Of a stretch of DNA of 64,000 bases, positions 16,645 to 24,361 are shown in pieces; positions within the stretch are counted from its first letter, which is position 1; every line of letters starts with the position of its first letter. This DNA comes from Micromonospora sp. KC606 (GTDB lineage Bacteria > Actinomycetota > Actinomycetes > Mycobacteriales > Micromonosporaceae), in NCBI RefSeq assembly GCF_004348675.1, contig NZ_SMKN01000018.1, positions 1 through 64,000 on the forward strand, written 5' to 3'. Made by a program: the position numbers and the translations under genes. The notes under the pieces were generated by a model that saw nothing but the letters and a program-made list of their open reading frames with translations, was not told where the DNA came from and did no database searches.

Positions 16645-18228
16645 TCAGCGGAGTGCCGGCGGACGGCCGAAGACCGCGCCGTCAGCCGGCCGGATCGGGT
16701 GGGCCGGCGGGAGCGGTTGCAGGGCCGCCGCGTCGACCGGGCGTCCGGGGTCCACCCCCAGCAGGTGGGCCAGCCGCACCGCGCCGTCCGGCAGCACCGG
16801 CTCGGCGGCCGCCGCCAGCAGCGCGGCCACCGCGAGTTGCCCGCTCACCGCAGCGGCGTGCGTCCCGGCCGGGCGTGCTCGCTCGTGCGCCTGTTCATGA
16901 CCGAAATCCACGGCCATCGCCACGATCTCGTCGAGGAGGGCAACCGCTCGGCGCGGATCAAAACCTTCCGGCGCGTACGCCTCCCTCAGTTCGGCAACCG
17001 CACGCAGCACCCGCCCGTGCAGCACCTGCCAGGCCGCGCCGTCCGGCCGTTCCCGTGGTGCCCGGCCCTCGTGGTGCTCCCGTACGTCGGCGAGGAGCCG
17101 GTCCAACCAGCCGTTCCAGACCTGGTGCAGGTGTTCCCGGGCGTGGTCGAGGTCGGCCGGTTCGAAGTTGGTCTGCCGCCCGGTCGGCCGGTCGGTGAAC
17201 ACGTGCCACCGCAGCACGTCGGCACCGACCCTGGCAAGGGCCTCGCTCGCCCAGACCGCGTGCCGGCGGCTCGTCGAGAATTTCTTGCCGGACAGCCGGT
17301 AGAACTCGTTGACGACGAATGCGGACGGCAGCGCCAACCCCGGGTCGTACGCCATGAACAGGGCGGGGAACAGCACGGCGTGGAAGTAGCCGTTGTCGAA
17401 GCCGAAGAACTGCACCGGTGCGGGGCGGGGCGCCGGATGCTGCAACAGGTAGCCGGGTGCCATCTCGAACCAGACGTAGACGCGCTGGTCTTCGAAGCCC
17501 GCAGCGGGCACCGGCACCCCCCAGTCGGACGGGTGGCTGACGGCGATCTCGGGCAGCCCACCGGCGAGCATTACCTCGCACAGGGCCCGCAGATGCGGCG
17601 GCATCCGGGTACCGGCCCAGTAGCTCGCCAGCCGGTCCGCGAAGGGGGCGAGCGGCAGGTAGAGGCGTTCGCAGTCACGCAGCCGGGCGGCGGTGCCGCA
17701 CACCACGCAGTGCGGGTCGCGCAGGTCGCCGCACTCGTTGGGCCGGCCGCACGCCTCGCAGGCGTTGCCGCCGGACTCGGCGCCGCAGTGCGGGCACCCG
17801 CCCGCGACGTACGCCTCGTACAGCCACCGTTCGCAGCCGTCGCACCACGGCAGCGGCCTGGTCCGTGGCACGATTGCGCCGGCGGTCAGCAGGGCGGCGA
17901 AGAACTCCTGGACGAAGGCCGTGTAGCCGGGGTCGCTGCGGGGCCGGACGACCGGGTCGTAGCGGGTCGCGGCATCGGTCCAGGCGGCAACGATCGCGGC
18001 GCCGTACCGGTCGGCCACCTCTTCGCCCTTGAGGCCGTCGCGGAGGCCGCGTACCGGCACATAGCTCTGGTGGTCGTCGAGGCCGGTGGTGAGCCGTACG
18101 GTGTGCCCCTCGGCGGACAGGAAACGGCGCAGCACGTCGGCGGCGAGATAGGGGCCAGCCAGGTGCCCGACGTGTAGTTCACCGTTGGGGGTGGGCGGCG
18201 TGGCGGTGATCCAGAACGGCCCGGTCAT
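16645..18228 (-). CDS. Methionyl-tRNA-synthetase-like enzyme, proposed hydrazine synthetase component
   Basis: The 527-residue protein has a class I synthetase core: PNGELHVGHLAG (HIGH-type), a zinc knuckle with four CxxC-like pairs (CDGC, CPHC, CEAC, CVVC), and KKFSTSR in place of KMSKS. The anticodon-binding domain is short and lacks the usual conserved Trp/Asn pattern. Free-standing MetRS-like proteins next to a cupin and an N-hydroxylase are known to activate an amino acid and link it to N6-hydroxylysine before N-N bond formation, as in the Spb40 cupin-MetRS fusion of the s56-p1 pathway. Its ATG overlaps the cupin stop. A housekeeping role is unlikely in this context. Confidence 0.85.
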   Translation of the reverse strand: MTGPFWITATPPTPNGELHVGHLAGPYLAADVLRRFLSAEGHTVRLTTGLDDHQSYVPVRGLRDGLKGEEVADRYGAAIVAAWTDAATRYDPVVRPRSDPGYTAFVQEFFAALLTAGAIVPRTRPLPWCDGCERWLYEAYVAGGCPHCGAESGGNACEACGRPNECGDLRDPHCVVCGTAARLRDCERLYLPLAPFADRLASYWAGTRMPPHLRALCEVMLAGGLPEIAVSHPSDWGVPVPAAGFEDQRVYVWFEMAPGYLLQHPAPRPAPVQFFGFDNGYFHAVLFPALFMAYDPGLALPSAFVVNEFYRLSGKKFSTSRRHAVWASEALARVGADVLRWHVFTDRPTGRQTNFEPADLDHAREHLHQVWNGWLDRLLADVREHHEGRAPRERPDGAAWQVLHGRVLRAVAELREAYAPEGFDPRRAVALLDEIVAMAVDFGHEQAHERARPAGTHAAAVSGQLAVAALLAAAAEPVLPDGAVRLAHLLGVDPGRPVDAAALQPLPPAHPIRPADGAVFGRPPALR

Positions 18229-18584
18229 GCTGTGGCCCCCGGCACGGGTTCATACAACGGCCAGTAGACCGACAGCCAGGACAGCCGGGTGCCGGCCGCG
18301 CTGTGCACGACGTGCTCCCGGTTGCGCGGCAAGAAGACAAGGTCGCCGGGGCCGATCGGGGTGCGTTCGCCGGCCAGCGTCACCGCCCCGGTCCCGGCGA
18401 TCACCACCATCAACTCGTCCTGGTCGTGGCAGTCCGGGGCGCTGTCGCGGCCGGCTTCCAGGAAGCAGGCCATCGCGCCGAGCGGCGGCTCCTGCGGCCC
18501 GATGGCCTGCGGGATGAGCCGCTGGCAGCGCATCCCGAACTCCTCGACGGCCGAGTCGGCGTCGATCGTCACTTTCTCGATCAC
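18225..18584 (-). CDS. Small cupin, proposed N-N bond-forming partner of the MetRS-like enzyme
   Basis: From a GTG at 18584, preceded by AAGGG with 7-bp spacing, the product has 119 residues and one cupin barrel. Motif 1 is CHDQDELMVVIAGTGAV and motif 2 GDLVFLPRNREHVVHS, giving His, Asp/Glu and His metal ligands. In known hydrazine synthetases a zinc cupin rearranges the aminoacyl-O-N ester to the N-N product and is fused to MetRS. Here it is a separate gene with ATGA overlap to the MetRS gene. The start lies 5 bases after the ATP-grasp stop. Confidence 0.8.
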   Translation of the reverse strand: MIEKVTIDADSAVEEFGMRCQRLIPQAIGPQEPPLGAMACFLEAGRDSAPDCHDQDELMVVIAGTGAVTLAGERTPIGPGDLVFLPRNREHVVHSAAGTRLSWLSVYWPLYEPVPGATA

Positions 18585-18588
18585 GATG

Positions 18589-19563
18589 TCACCCTTCGTC
18601 CGCGACCTGGAAGATCCCCTGGCCATTACGGGTCTGGTAGTAGGCGATGTCGGAGCGAATGACGGCTTCCTCGTCCGCGCGCAGCAGCAGGGTCGCGACC
18701 GGGGACTCCCCGGAGTCCGCCACCGTCAGCCGGTCGCCGGGGGTCGGCATGTGCCAGATACGCCGGAAGCTGGGCCGGGCGCACAGCTCGTCGAGCCCGG
18801 CGATGGCCACCAGCCGCCCGGCCCGGCGCACGATGAACGAGTAGTCTGCGGCATAGCCGGGTGCGGGCCGGCGGCCGGTGATGATCGCCTCCGCCGGGTC
18901 GCCGACGGCGAGGGCCGCAGCCTGGTCGATGGTGCCCAGTTCGCGGCACAGCGTCGATAATGGCTCGCCGGCCACCCTCGGCGAGCATTTCACCAGGCGT
19001 ACGGTGCCGTCGGCAACGACCACGGCCTCGAAGTGCACCGGCCCCCAGGCTATCCTGGCGACCCGGACGAACTCTTGCAGCGACTTGTTGAGCAGCTCGA
19101 ACACGGTTGTGCCCGGCCACACGTTGAGGACGCTGGTCAGCCGGATCCGGTTGTCCTCCTCGATCTCGCCGCATTCCCAGCAGTCGGTCAGGTGCAGCCG
19201 GCCGGCGACGACCACACCGTTGGCGAAGTGCGGCGTGCCGGGTACCCAGGGGTGGGCGAGTACCGGCCCGCCGTCGCGCCAAAGACCGGCCAGCAGCCGC
19301 TCGGGCGGGGGTGCTCCGGGTTCGCTTACGATCGCCGATCCGACCCCTGCGCTGCTTGCAGGCCGCAGGATCAGCCGTTCCCGGTCGAGCCGCAGCGAGA
19401 CCGGCTGGTCATGCACGGTGCTGGCGAAGGCGAGCCCGGCGGCCACCGCCAGGTGCGCCTGGTCGACCTTGCTGCTCAGGCGTTCGGTGAGCGGGGTGCC
19501 GGAGGAGTCAACGGCGACCTTCTGTTCGCGGCACAGGTCCGGCATCCCGGTGAGCGTGCTCAT
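18589..19563 (-). CDS. Divergent ATP-grasp-like protein, metal site altered
   Basis: The true start at 19563 overlaps the SDR stop (ATGA), giving 324 residues. The order LRPASSAGVGSAIV, then HPWVPGTPHFANGVVV, then VHFEAVVVADGTVRLVK with CSPRVAG follows the ATP-grasp C-terminal lobe. The usual E-x-N-P-R, which binds Mg-ATP, reads K-C-S-P-R, and the ATP-binding Lys of the first motif is Arg. The pre-ATP-grasp N-terminal domain appears shortened. It may therefore be a non-catalytic partner, or use an unusual mechanism. In this operon a peptide or amide ligase would be expected. Family assignment is from motif order only. Confidence 0.6.
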   Translation of the reverse strand: MSTLTGMPDLCREQKVAVDSSGTPLTERLSSKVDQAHLAVAAGLAFASTVHDQPVSLRLDRERLILRPASSAGVGSAIVSEPGAPPPERLLAGLWRDGGPVLAHPWVPGTPHFANGVVVAGRLHLTDCWECGEIEEDNRIRLTSVLNVWPGTTVFELLNKSLQEFVRVARIAWGPVHFEAVVVADGTVRLVKCSPRVAGEPLSTLCRELGTIDQAAALAVGDPAEAIITGRRPAPGYAADYSFIVRRAGRLVAIAGLDELCARPSFRRIWHMPTPGDRLTVADSGESPVATLLLRADEEAVIRSDIAYYQTRNGQGIFQVADEG

Positions 19564-20276
19564 GCCGGCTCGAAGTGGAACTCGCGGATGAAGCAGTCGC
19601 GCGGCTGACCGACTGCGAAGGTGATGCAGGCCAGCAGCGACTGCGCGGTGAGCCGATCCTTGGCGGTCCGGGACGCGGTCGTCCACTCCGGAGTGGTGGG
19701 GTCGATGTTGTCGAAGTCTGGCGGGTACAGCGAGATGACGCGTACGCCCTGGGGCCGCAGCCGGTGCGCGAGTGTGCCCGTGAAGGCCGCCTGCGCGCCC
19801 TTGGCCGCGTAGAACGCGGGGTGACCTGTGCAACCGTGGAAGTTGGGCAGCGCCGCCGCCGAGATGAGGTTGACGATGTCGGGCCGTTCGGAGCGGACGA
19901 GCAGCGGCAGGAAGTACTTGACCATCAGCACCGTCCCAGCGCCGCCGGAGGTCACCGTGTCGATGATCTCCTGATCGTCGGCGTCGGCGAGGTCGGCGCC
20001 CTCCAGCCAGCCGGCGCCGTTGTTGAGCAGCACGTCAACGCCGTCGGTGCGCTCGGCGACCTGGTCGGCGAAGTCGCGGATCGAGGCCGGCTCGGTCAGG
20101 TCGCAGCGGAAGGCGTGCACCTGCTCGTGGCCCCGCTCGCGGATGAGATCGCGGGTGCGGCGGGCCGCGCCGAGGTCCCGCGCGGACAGGAAGACCTCGT
20201 AGCCCAGGCCGGCGAAGTGGATGGCGGCGCTGCGCCCGAAGTCGCGGGCTGCGCCGGTGATGACGATCGAGCTCAT
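19560..20276 (-). CDS. Short-chain dehydrogenase/reductase of the cluster
   Basis: The 238-residue protein begins MSSIVITGAARDFGRSAA (NAD(P)-binding TGxxxxxG), with ARDLGAAR after strand 2 suggesting NADP. LLNNGAGW is an NNAG variant, and the catalytic Ser is in NLISAAAL, Tyr/Lys in FYAAKGAQ. It overlaps both neighbours by four bases (ATGA). It probably reduces or oxidises a carbonyl/hydroxyl on the carbon chain. A broken paralogue sits at 12.1-12.5 kb. Confidence 0.9.
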   Translation of the reverse strand: MSSIVITGAARDFGRSAAIHFAGLGYEVFLSARDLGAARRTRDLIRERGHEQVHAFRCDLTEPASIRDFADQVAERTDGVDVLLNNGAGWLEGADLADADDQEIIDTVTSGGAGTVLMVKYFLPLLVRSERPDIVNLISAAALPNFHGCTGHPAFYAAKGAQAAFTGTLAHRLRPQGVRVISLYPPDFDNIDPTTPEWTTASRTAKDRLTAQSLLACITFAVGQPRDCFIREFHFEPA

Positions 20277-20989
20277 TGTCGTATCCCCTCCCGCAGGGAT
20301 CGGGATTCCAGTTGGTGGTAGCCGGTGTCCGGGGTCAGGTCCTCGGCCCAGAAGTGCGATTCGGCGGCGTCCGCCGGCAGCTCGCGGACGCCCCGAGGGT
20401 CAAGCGCGTAGCGGGTCACGAAGACGAAACCAGTCTTCGCGCGCAACGCGGAGGCCCGGTCCTGTGAGCTGTCCCCGACGAGTACCTTCCGGGCGCCGGG
20501 GATTTCCCGCAGCCGCTCGTGCTTGGGTCGTTCCCCACCGAGCACCTGCCCCAGGTACGGGCGCAGGCCGTTGACCGTGAGCACCTGCTCCGCCTCGGTC
20601 GTGGCCGTGCCGGTCGCGACGGCCATCGGCACGCCGCGGACGGCCAGGCCGTGCAGCATGGCCGACGCCCCGCGGCAGAGCGGGGCCGTCGGGTAGATCT
20701 CGGCCAGCAGCGCCGCGTAGCGACCGGCATAGGTCCGGTAGAACCGGTCGAAGTCGCCGGTACGCCCCAGGTGCTCGGCGTACAGGCTGGCGAAGTGTTC
20801 CCGCCGGGTCCGGCCGAAGGTGCACCGGAACTGGTCGAGGAACGGCCGCACCACGTTCGGGTCGAGGTCGGCGAGTGCCTTGGTCAGCGCTGCAATCTTG
20901 AGTTCGTTGGAGTCGACGACGACCCCGTCGAGGTCGAAGACGACGGTGTCGTACCCGGCGAGCAGGTCGATCAGGGTGTGCTCAGGCAT
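20273..20989 (-). CDS. HAD-superfamily phosphatase/phosphomutase-like hydrolase
   Basis: From the ATG at 20989 (238 residues): motif I VFDLDGVVVDS, a helical C1 cap, motif II MAVATGTATT, a Lys in ERPKHERL and motif IV VGDSSQDRASA. All catalytic residues are present. It overlaps the aldolase stop by 8 bases and the SDR start by 4. A phosphorylated intermediate is likely to be hydrolysed. HAD proteins next to DRE-TIM aldolases also occur in capsule-type clusters, where their substrate is likewise unclear. Confidence 0.85.
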   Translation of the reverse strand: MPEHTLIDLLAGYDTVVFDLDGVVVDSNELKIAALTKALADLDPNVVRPFLDQFRCTFGRTRREHFASLYAEHLGRTGDFDRFYRTYAGRYAALLAEIYPTAPLCRGASAMLHGLAVRGVPMAVATGTATTEAEQVLTVNGLRPYLGQVLGGERPKHERLREIPGARKVLVGDSSQDRASALRAKTGFVFVTRYALDPRGVRELPADAAESHFWAEDLTPDTGYHQLESRSLREGIRQ

Positions 20990-21980
20990 GGGCCAGCACG
21001 TGGCGCAGCCGGTCCGCGGAGAACTTCGCCGCACCGTCCCGGCCGAGTTCCCGGAGAATGCGCATCTTGCCGGTCACGTCGATCGACGCGTCCTGCTCGA
21101 GGTGCTGCACATAGCTGGGGTGGATCTCGCGAAGCCCGGCGAGCGCGTAGTAGACGTTCGCGCCCCAGCCGTGCTTCTGCTGCAGCGGGATCATGAACCG
21201 GGCGACGAAGTCGAACAGCGGCTCGACGTCGATGGTCGGGCGCAGCACCGGCAGCAGTTGTTCCATCCGGGCGTTGCCGGCGCCCCGGCCCATGCCGCTC
21301 ATGGTGGCGTCAGCCCAGGTGGCGCCCGCGTCGAGCACAGAGAGGGTGTTGTGCAACGCCAGGCCCTGGTTCTCGTGGGCGTGAAAGCCGATCGGCGCGG
21401 TGACCGCCTCGGCGAACAGCCGGGTGAGCAGGCGGGTCCGCGCCGGCAGCAGCGAACCGAGCGAGTCGGCCAGGTAGAGCGCCTCCAACCCGTCCATCCG
21501 GCGAACAGCGTCGAGCACCGTGTGCAACTCGGTCTCGGTGGCCAGGCCGATCTGCATGAGGTTCACACAGACCCGGAAGCCCGCGGCACGCAGGCCGTCG
21601 ACGAGTTCGACGGCCTGCTCGGCCAGCCGGAACGACACCGCGATCCGCACGATCTCGACGGGCAGAGGGCTGCCGGCGAGCCGGTCTCGCACCACGTCGC
21701 CGGTGTCCGCTCGGCCGAGGAAGTCGGCGCCGTCCACCATGACGGCGAACCGCGGACCGCCCTGCCGCGGCAGCACGGCGGCCAGGTGCCGGTTCAGCCC
21801 GGCTGGCAGGTTGCCGAACGGGCCCGAGCCGCTGGGTTCCGGGCGGACGTAACCGAGTTCCACGACGTCGATGCCGGTCGCCACACAGGCCGCGAGGTAC
21901 GCCTCGACCAGGTCCTCGGTGAAGTTCCAGTTGGTGTAGTAGCCGCCGTCGCGCAGGGTGCAGTCGAGGATCGTCGGCAC
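20982..21980 (-). CDS. HMGL-like (DRE-TIM) aldolase/condensing enzyme
   Basis: The 332-residue TIM-barrel opens with ILDCTLRDGGYYTNWNF, the Asp-Arg-Asp-Gly metal site of DRE-TIM metallolyases. FHAHENQG supplies the two His ligands, and ATMSGMGRGAGN the glycine-rich loop. It is closest in pattern to 4-hydroxy-2-oxovalerate aldolase-like proteins, lacking the long C-terminal domains of isopropylmalate synthase. It should make or break a C-C bond next to an oxo acid. GTG start one base after the neighbouring stop. Together with the DapA-like gene it gives the cluster two independent aldolase types. Confidence 0.85.
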   Translation of the reverse strand: MPTILDCTLRDGGYYTNWNFTEDLVEAYLAACVATGIDVVELGYVRPEPSGSGPFGNLPAGLNRHLAAVLPRQGGPRFAVMVDGADFLGRADTGDVVRDRLAGSPLPVEIVRIAVSFRLAEQAVELVDGLRAAGFRVCVNLMQIGLATETELHTVLDAVRRMDGLEALYLADSLGSLLPARTRLLTRLFAEAVTAPIGFHAHENQGLALHNTLSVLDAGATWADATMSGMGRGAGNARMEQLLPVLRPTIDVEPLFDFVARFMIPLQQKHGWGANVYYALAGLREIHPSYVQHLEQDASIDVTGKMRILRELGRDGAAKFSADRLRHVLAHA

Positions 21981-21981
21981 G

Positions 21982-22368
21982 TCACTCCTCGTCCAGATCG
22001 GGCAGCGTGCCGGTGTGGTCCACGTGGTGGATGCGCTTCATCGGCGCCCACTGGGTCGGGCCGGGATGGTCGATGCGCACCAGCAGGGAGTTGTCGCCGC
22101 TGTGCATGAGGTCGTCCCACTCCTGCACGCGCGGGTCGAGCGTGTTGGCCCGGGGGAAGTCGCGGTTCGGGTCGAAGTCGTCGTCGGCCTCGATGTACAT
22201 GAACAACGTCAGCGGCTCGATGAAGAAGATCTGCAGCTTGCGTACGCCGATGGTGTCCAGCGCGCCGCCCGGCCCGACGATCTCCGGCCACACCTTGCGG
22301 TGCATTTCCTTGTACTGCTGCGCGGCCTTGTCGTCGCGCAGCCGGATCGTGAAGGCGTGGTTCTTCAC
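21982..22368 (-). CDS. L-rhamnose mutarotase-like (RhaM/DUF718) protein
   Basis: The 128-residue ferredoxin-like domain shows YKEMHRKVWPEIVG, VRKLQIFFIEPLTLFMYIEA and a C-terminal HHVDHTG, matching the RhaM pattern (E-MHR-VWPEI and paired aromatic strands). RhaM interconverts sugar anomers. There are no sugar genes here, so it may instead handle an epimerisation or a cyclic hemiaminal. It starts with GTG overlapping the DapA-like stop. Confidence 0.8.
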   Translation of the reverse strand: MKNHAFTIRLRDDKAAQQYKEMHRKVWPEIVGPGGALDTIGVRKLQIFFIEPLTLFMYIEADDDFDPNRDFPRANTLDPRVQEWDDLMHSGDNSLLVRIDHPGPTQWAPMKRIHHVDHTGTLPDLDEE

Positions 22369-23282
22369 AGGTTGAACTCCTTTGCTAGGGCCAACAACTT
22401 GTCGTAGGTGTGATCCACTTCGGTCCGGGTTTCCTCGTCAAGGTGGAAGTCGACGGGACCGCGGACGTGGCACGTGCTGATCAAGCCGCGCCGGTGCAGG
22501 AAATGCTTGGCGATCGTCACGTAGCAGTCGACGCTGTTCATCATCTGGCACATGAGGTAGGCGAGCGGGTGGCCGAGGCGTTCGGCGTTCGCGCGGTCGC
22601 CCGCCTCGAGCAGCTTCCACAGCGCCACCACGATTTCGGCGATCTCGGTGGCCGGGATCGTCCCAGTGAGTCCCCGCCGATGGCAGTCGAGCAGCATCAT
22701 GCCGCCGTCGCCCTCGAAGATCCGGGCCCGGCCGCCGGTCGCGGCGCGCAACTGGCTGACCCGGGGCGGGGTCGGCGAGGCCTCCGGTTTGAACATCACC
22801 CGGTCCGGCCCGAACCGGTCCAGCAGCCGGGCCTGGGGGGCGATGCCGAGCGGCTGTTTGGCGAGCGACTTCGCGTGGTGGATCAGCACCGGGATGTCCA
22901 CCGACGCGATGACGGCCGCGAAGTAGGAGTACATCTCGTCGTCGTCGAGAGCGAGCGTCGCCGGGTGCATGAGCAGCAGGGCATCCACCCCGGCCGACTC
23001 GGCGTGCCGGGAGAACTCGATGGCGGCCTCGGCGCTTTCCGCGCCGGTGCTCATCACCGATACTCCCCGGCCGGCCGCGCCCTTGGCGCACAGCTCGGCT
23101 ACCCGGAACCGTTCCGCCGTGGTCAGGCGCAGCACTTCGGACACCTGGCCGACGACGAAGCCGTCGCAGCCCACGTCGAACATGTGCCGGGTTTGCCGCA
23201 GGAAGTCGTCCTCGTGCAGAGCTCCCGACTCGGTGTAGGGCATCAGCACCACCGGGAGCACGCCCCGGATCTGGCTTGTCAT
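22365..23282 (-). CDS. DapA-family (dihydrodipicolinate synthase/N-acetylneuraminate lyase) aldolase
   Basis: The start is the ATG at 23282, inside a much longer open frame, chosen because it overlaps the oxidase stop (ATGA) and begins the conserved RGVLPVVLMPYTESG. The 305-residue TIM barrel has a Schiff-base Lys in DRVMFKPEAS and a Glu/Gly-rich substrate loop, GQVSEVLRLT, in place of GTTGE. Pyruvate or another 2-oxo acid is the usual donor. In this operon it could join pyruvate to an aldehyde, perhaps the semialdehyde released during hydrazine formation. That is inference. Confidence 0.85.
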   Translation of the reverse strand: MTSQIRGVLPVVLMPYTESGALHEDDFLRQTRHMFDVGCDGFVVGQVSEVLRLTTAERFRVAELCAKGAAGRGVSVMSTGAESAEAAIEFSRHAESAGVDALLLMHPATLALDDDEMYSYFAAVIASVDIPVLIHHAKSLAKQPLGIAPQARLLDRFGPDRVMFKPEASPTPPRVSQLRAATGGRARIFEGDGGMMLLDCHRRGLTGTIPATEIAEIVVALWKLLEAGDRANAERLGHPLAYLMCQMMNSVDCYVTIAKHFLHRRGLISTCHVRGPVDFHLDEETRTEVDHTYDKLLALAKEFNL

Positions 23283-24361
23283 CGTGCAACGCTCCCTCTT
23301 GTCGTGGTGAGGACGCCGGCCAGGACGCGGGCTGTCTCGTCGGCAACCCAGGGTCCGAGCCGGATGCCGGCGCCGTTGAGGCCGGCTGCGGTGATCAGGG
23401 CGGGAAAGCCGGGCACCGACCGGGCGGGCAGGGTGCGGCCGGCGGTGTAACACTCGGCGGAACGGACCCCGCCGTGCGGCCGGACGCCGCTCGTCCAGGC
23501 GAACCGGGCGGCACCGGCCCGCAGCGTCCGCACGGTCTGCGCGGCGTCCAGGGGCTGCGGGCCGCACGGTGCGTCCCGCAACCCGGTGGGATGTCCCAGG
23601 TAGACCGAGCCGCTCGCCGGATCGCCCCGCCCGTGCAGGTCGTAGAGGTCGTCGATGAAGGCGGGATGGCCGGTCACTCCGCCGACGGCGCAGAGGTCGA
23701 CCTGAATCACCCGAGTGTGCAGGTCGTGTTCGACGCCGAGCGCGTCGAGCAACGGTGCGGTACGGGCTCCGGCAGCCAGGACCACGGCGTCCGCGTCGAG
23801 CACACCTGCGGTCGTGCGGACCCCTGTGATCTGTGCGCCGTCGCGTTCGACGGCGTGAACCTCCGTGCCCTCCCAGACCTGCCCGCCGGCAGCCCGACCC
23901 GCCGCGACCACCGCCTGGACCATGGCCACCGGTGCGACGTAACCAGATGCGGGTTCCCACACCGCGCCGGGTGACGTGTCGGCGAGGAGGTGACCGAAGC
24001 GGGCCCGCAGCAGGTCCGGGGTCAGCCAGGTGACGGGCAGTTCCCGGGACAGCTCACCGGCCAGGTGCCGAGCGGCCGGGGCGCGGTCGAGCGCCGGGAA
24101 GTAGAGGAAGCCGGCCGGCTGGAACCGCACCCCGGACCCGGGCTGCCTGGCGAGTTGCCGGAAGAACCGCCAGCCGATCGCGTTGCGCCAGGCCGTCTCA
24201 GGGTCGTCGTCGAAGCAGCGGACCACACCGCCCGACACACCGGTCGCCCCCATGCCCAGCCGGTGCCGTTCGAGCAGGTGGACGTCGGCGCCGCTGAGGG
24301 AGAGCCGGTGGAAGACGAGTGCGCCGACCAGGCCACCGCCGACCACCGCGACCCTAGGCAT
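23279..24361 (-). CDS. FAD-dependent amino-acid oxidase (DAO/glycine-oxidase-like)
   Basis: The 360-residue flavoprotein starts with the ADP-binding motif VAVVGGGLVGALVFHRL followed by the acidic residue in LLERHRLG. GATGVSGGVVRCF and DADAVVLAAGARTAPLL are DAO-family landmarks, and AGLNGAGIRLGP ends the FAD fold. In hydrazine pathways a DAO enzyme oxidises the C-N bond of the N-N-linked diamino acid to release a hydrazine such as hydrazinoacetate. It overlaps the N-hydroxylase stop by 8 bases. Confidence 0.9.
   Translation of the reverse strand: MPRVAVVGGGLVGALVFHRLSLSGADVHLLERHRLGMGATGVSGGVVRCFDDDPETAWRNAIGWRFFRQLARQPGSGVRFQPAGFLYFPALDRAPAARHLAGELSRELPVTWLTPDLLRARFGHLLADTSPGAVWEPASGYVAPVAMVQAVVAAGRAAGGQVWEGTEVHAVERDGAQITGVRTTAGVLDADAVVLAAGARTAPLLDALGVEHDLHTRVIQVDLCAVGGVTGHPAFIDDLYDLHGRGDPASGSVYLGHPTGLRDAPCGPQPLDAAQTVRTLRAGAARFAWTSGVRPHGGVRSAECYTAGRTLPARSVPGFPALITAAGLNGAGIRLGPWVADETARVLAGVLTTTRGSVAR

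Noticed and set aside
14937..17198. 753-residue plus-strand open frame
   Set aside because: It is antisense to the AsnB-like and MetRS-like genes. Composition is Arg/Gly/Pro-rich without motifs, as expected of a shadow frame in high-GC DNA.
16645..18228. Housekeeping methionyl-tRNA synthetase
   Set aside because: It lies inside a coupled biosynthetic operon, has a variant KFSTSR motif, a short C-terminal domain and a MetRS-like pseudogene paralogue at the other cluster edge.
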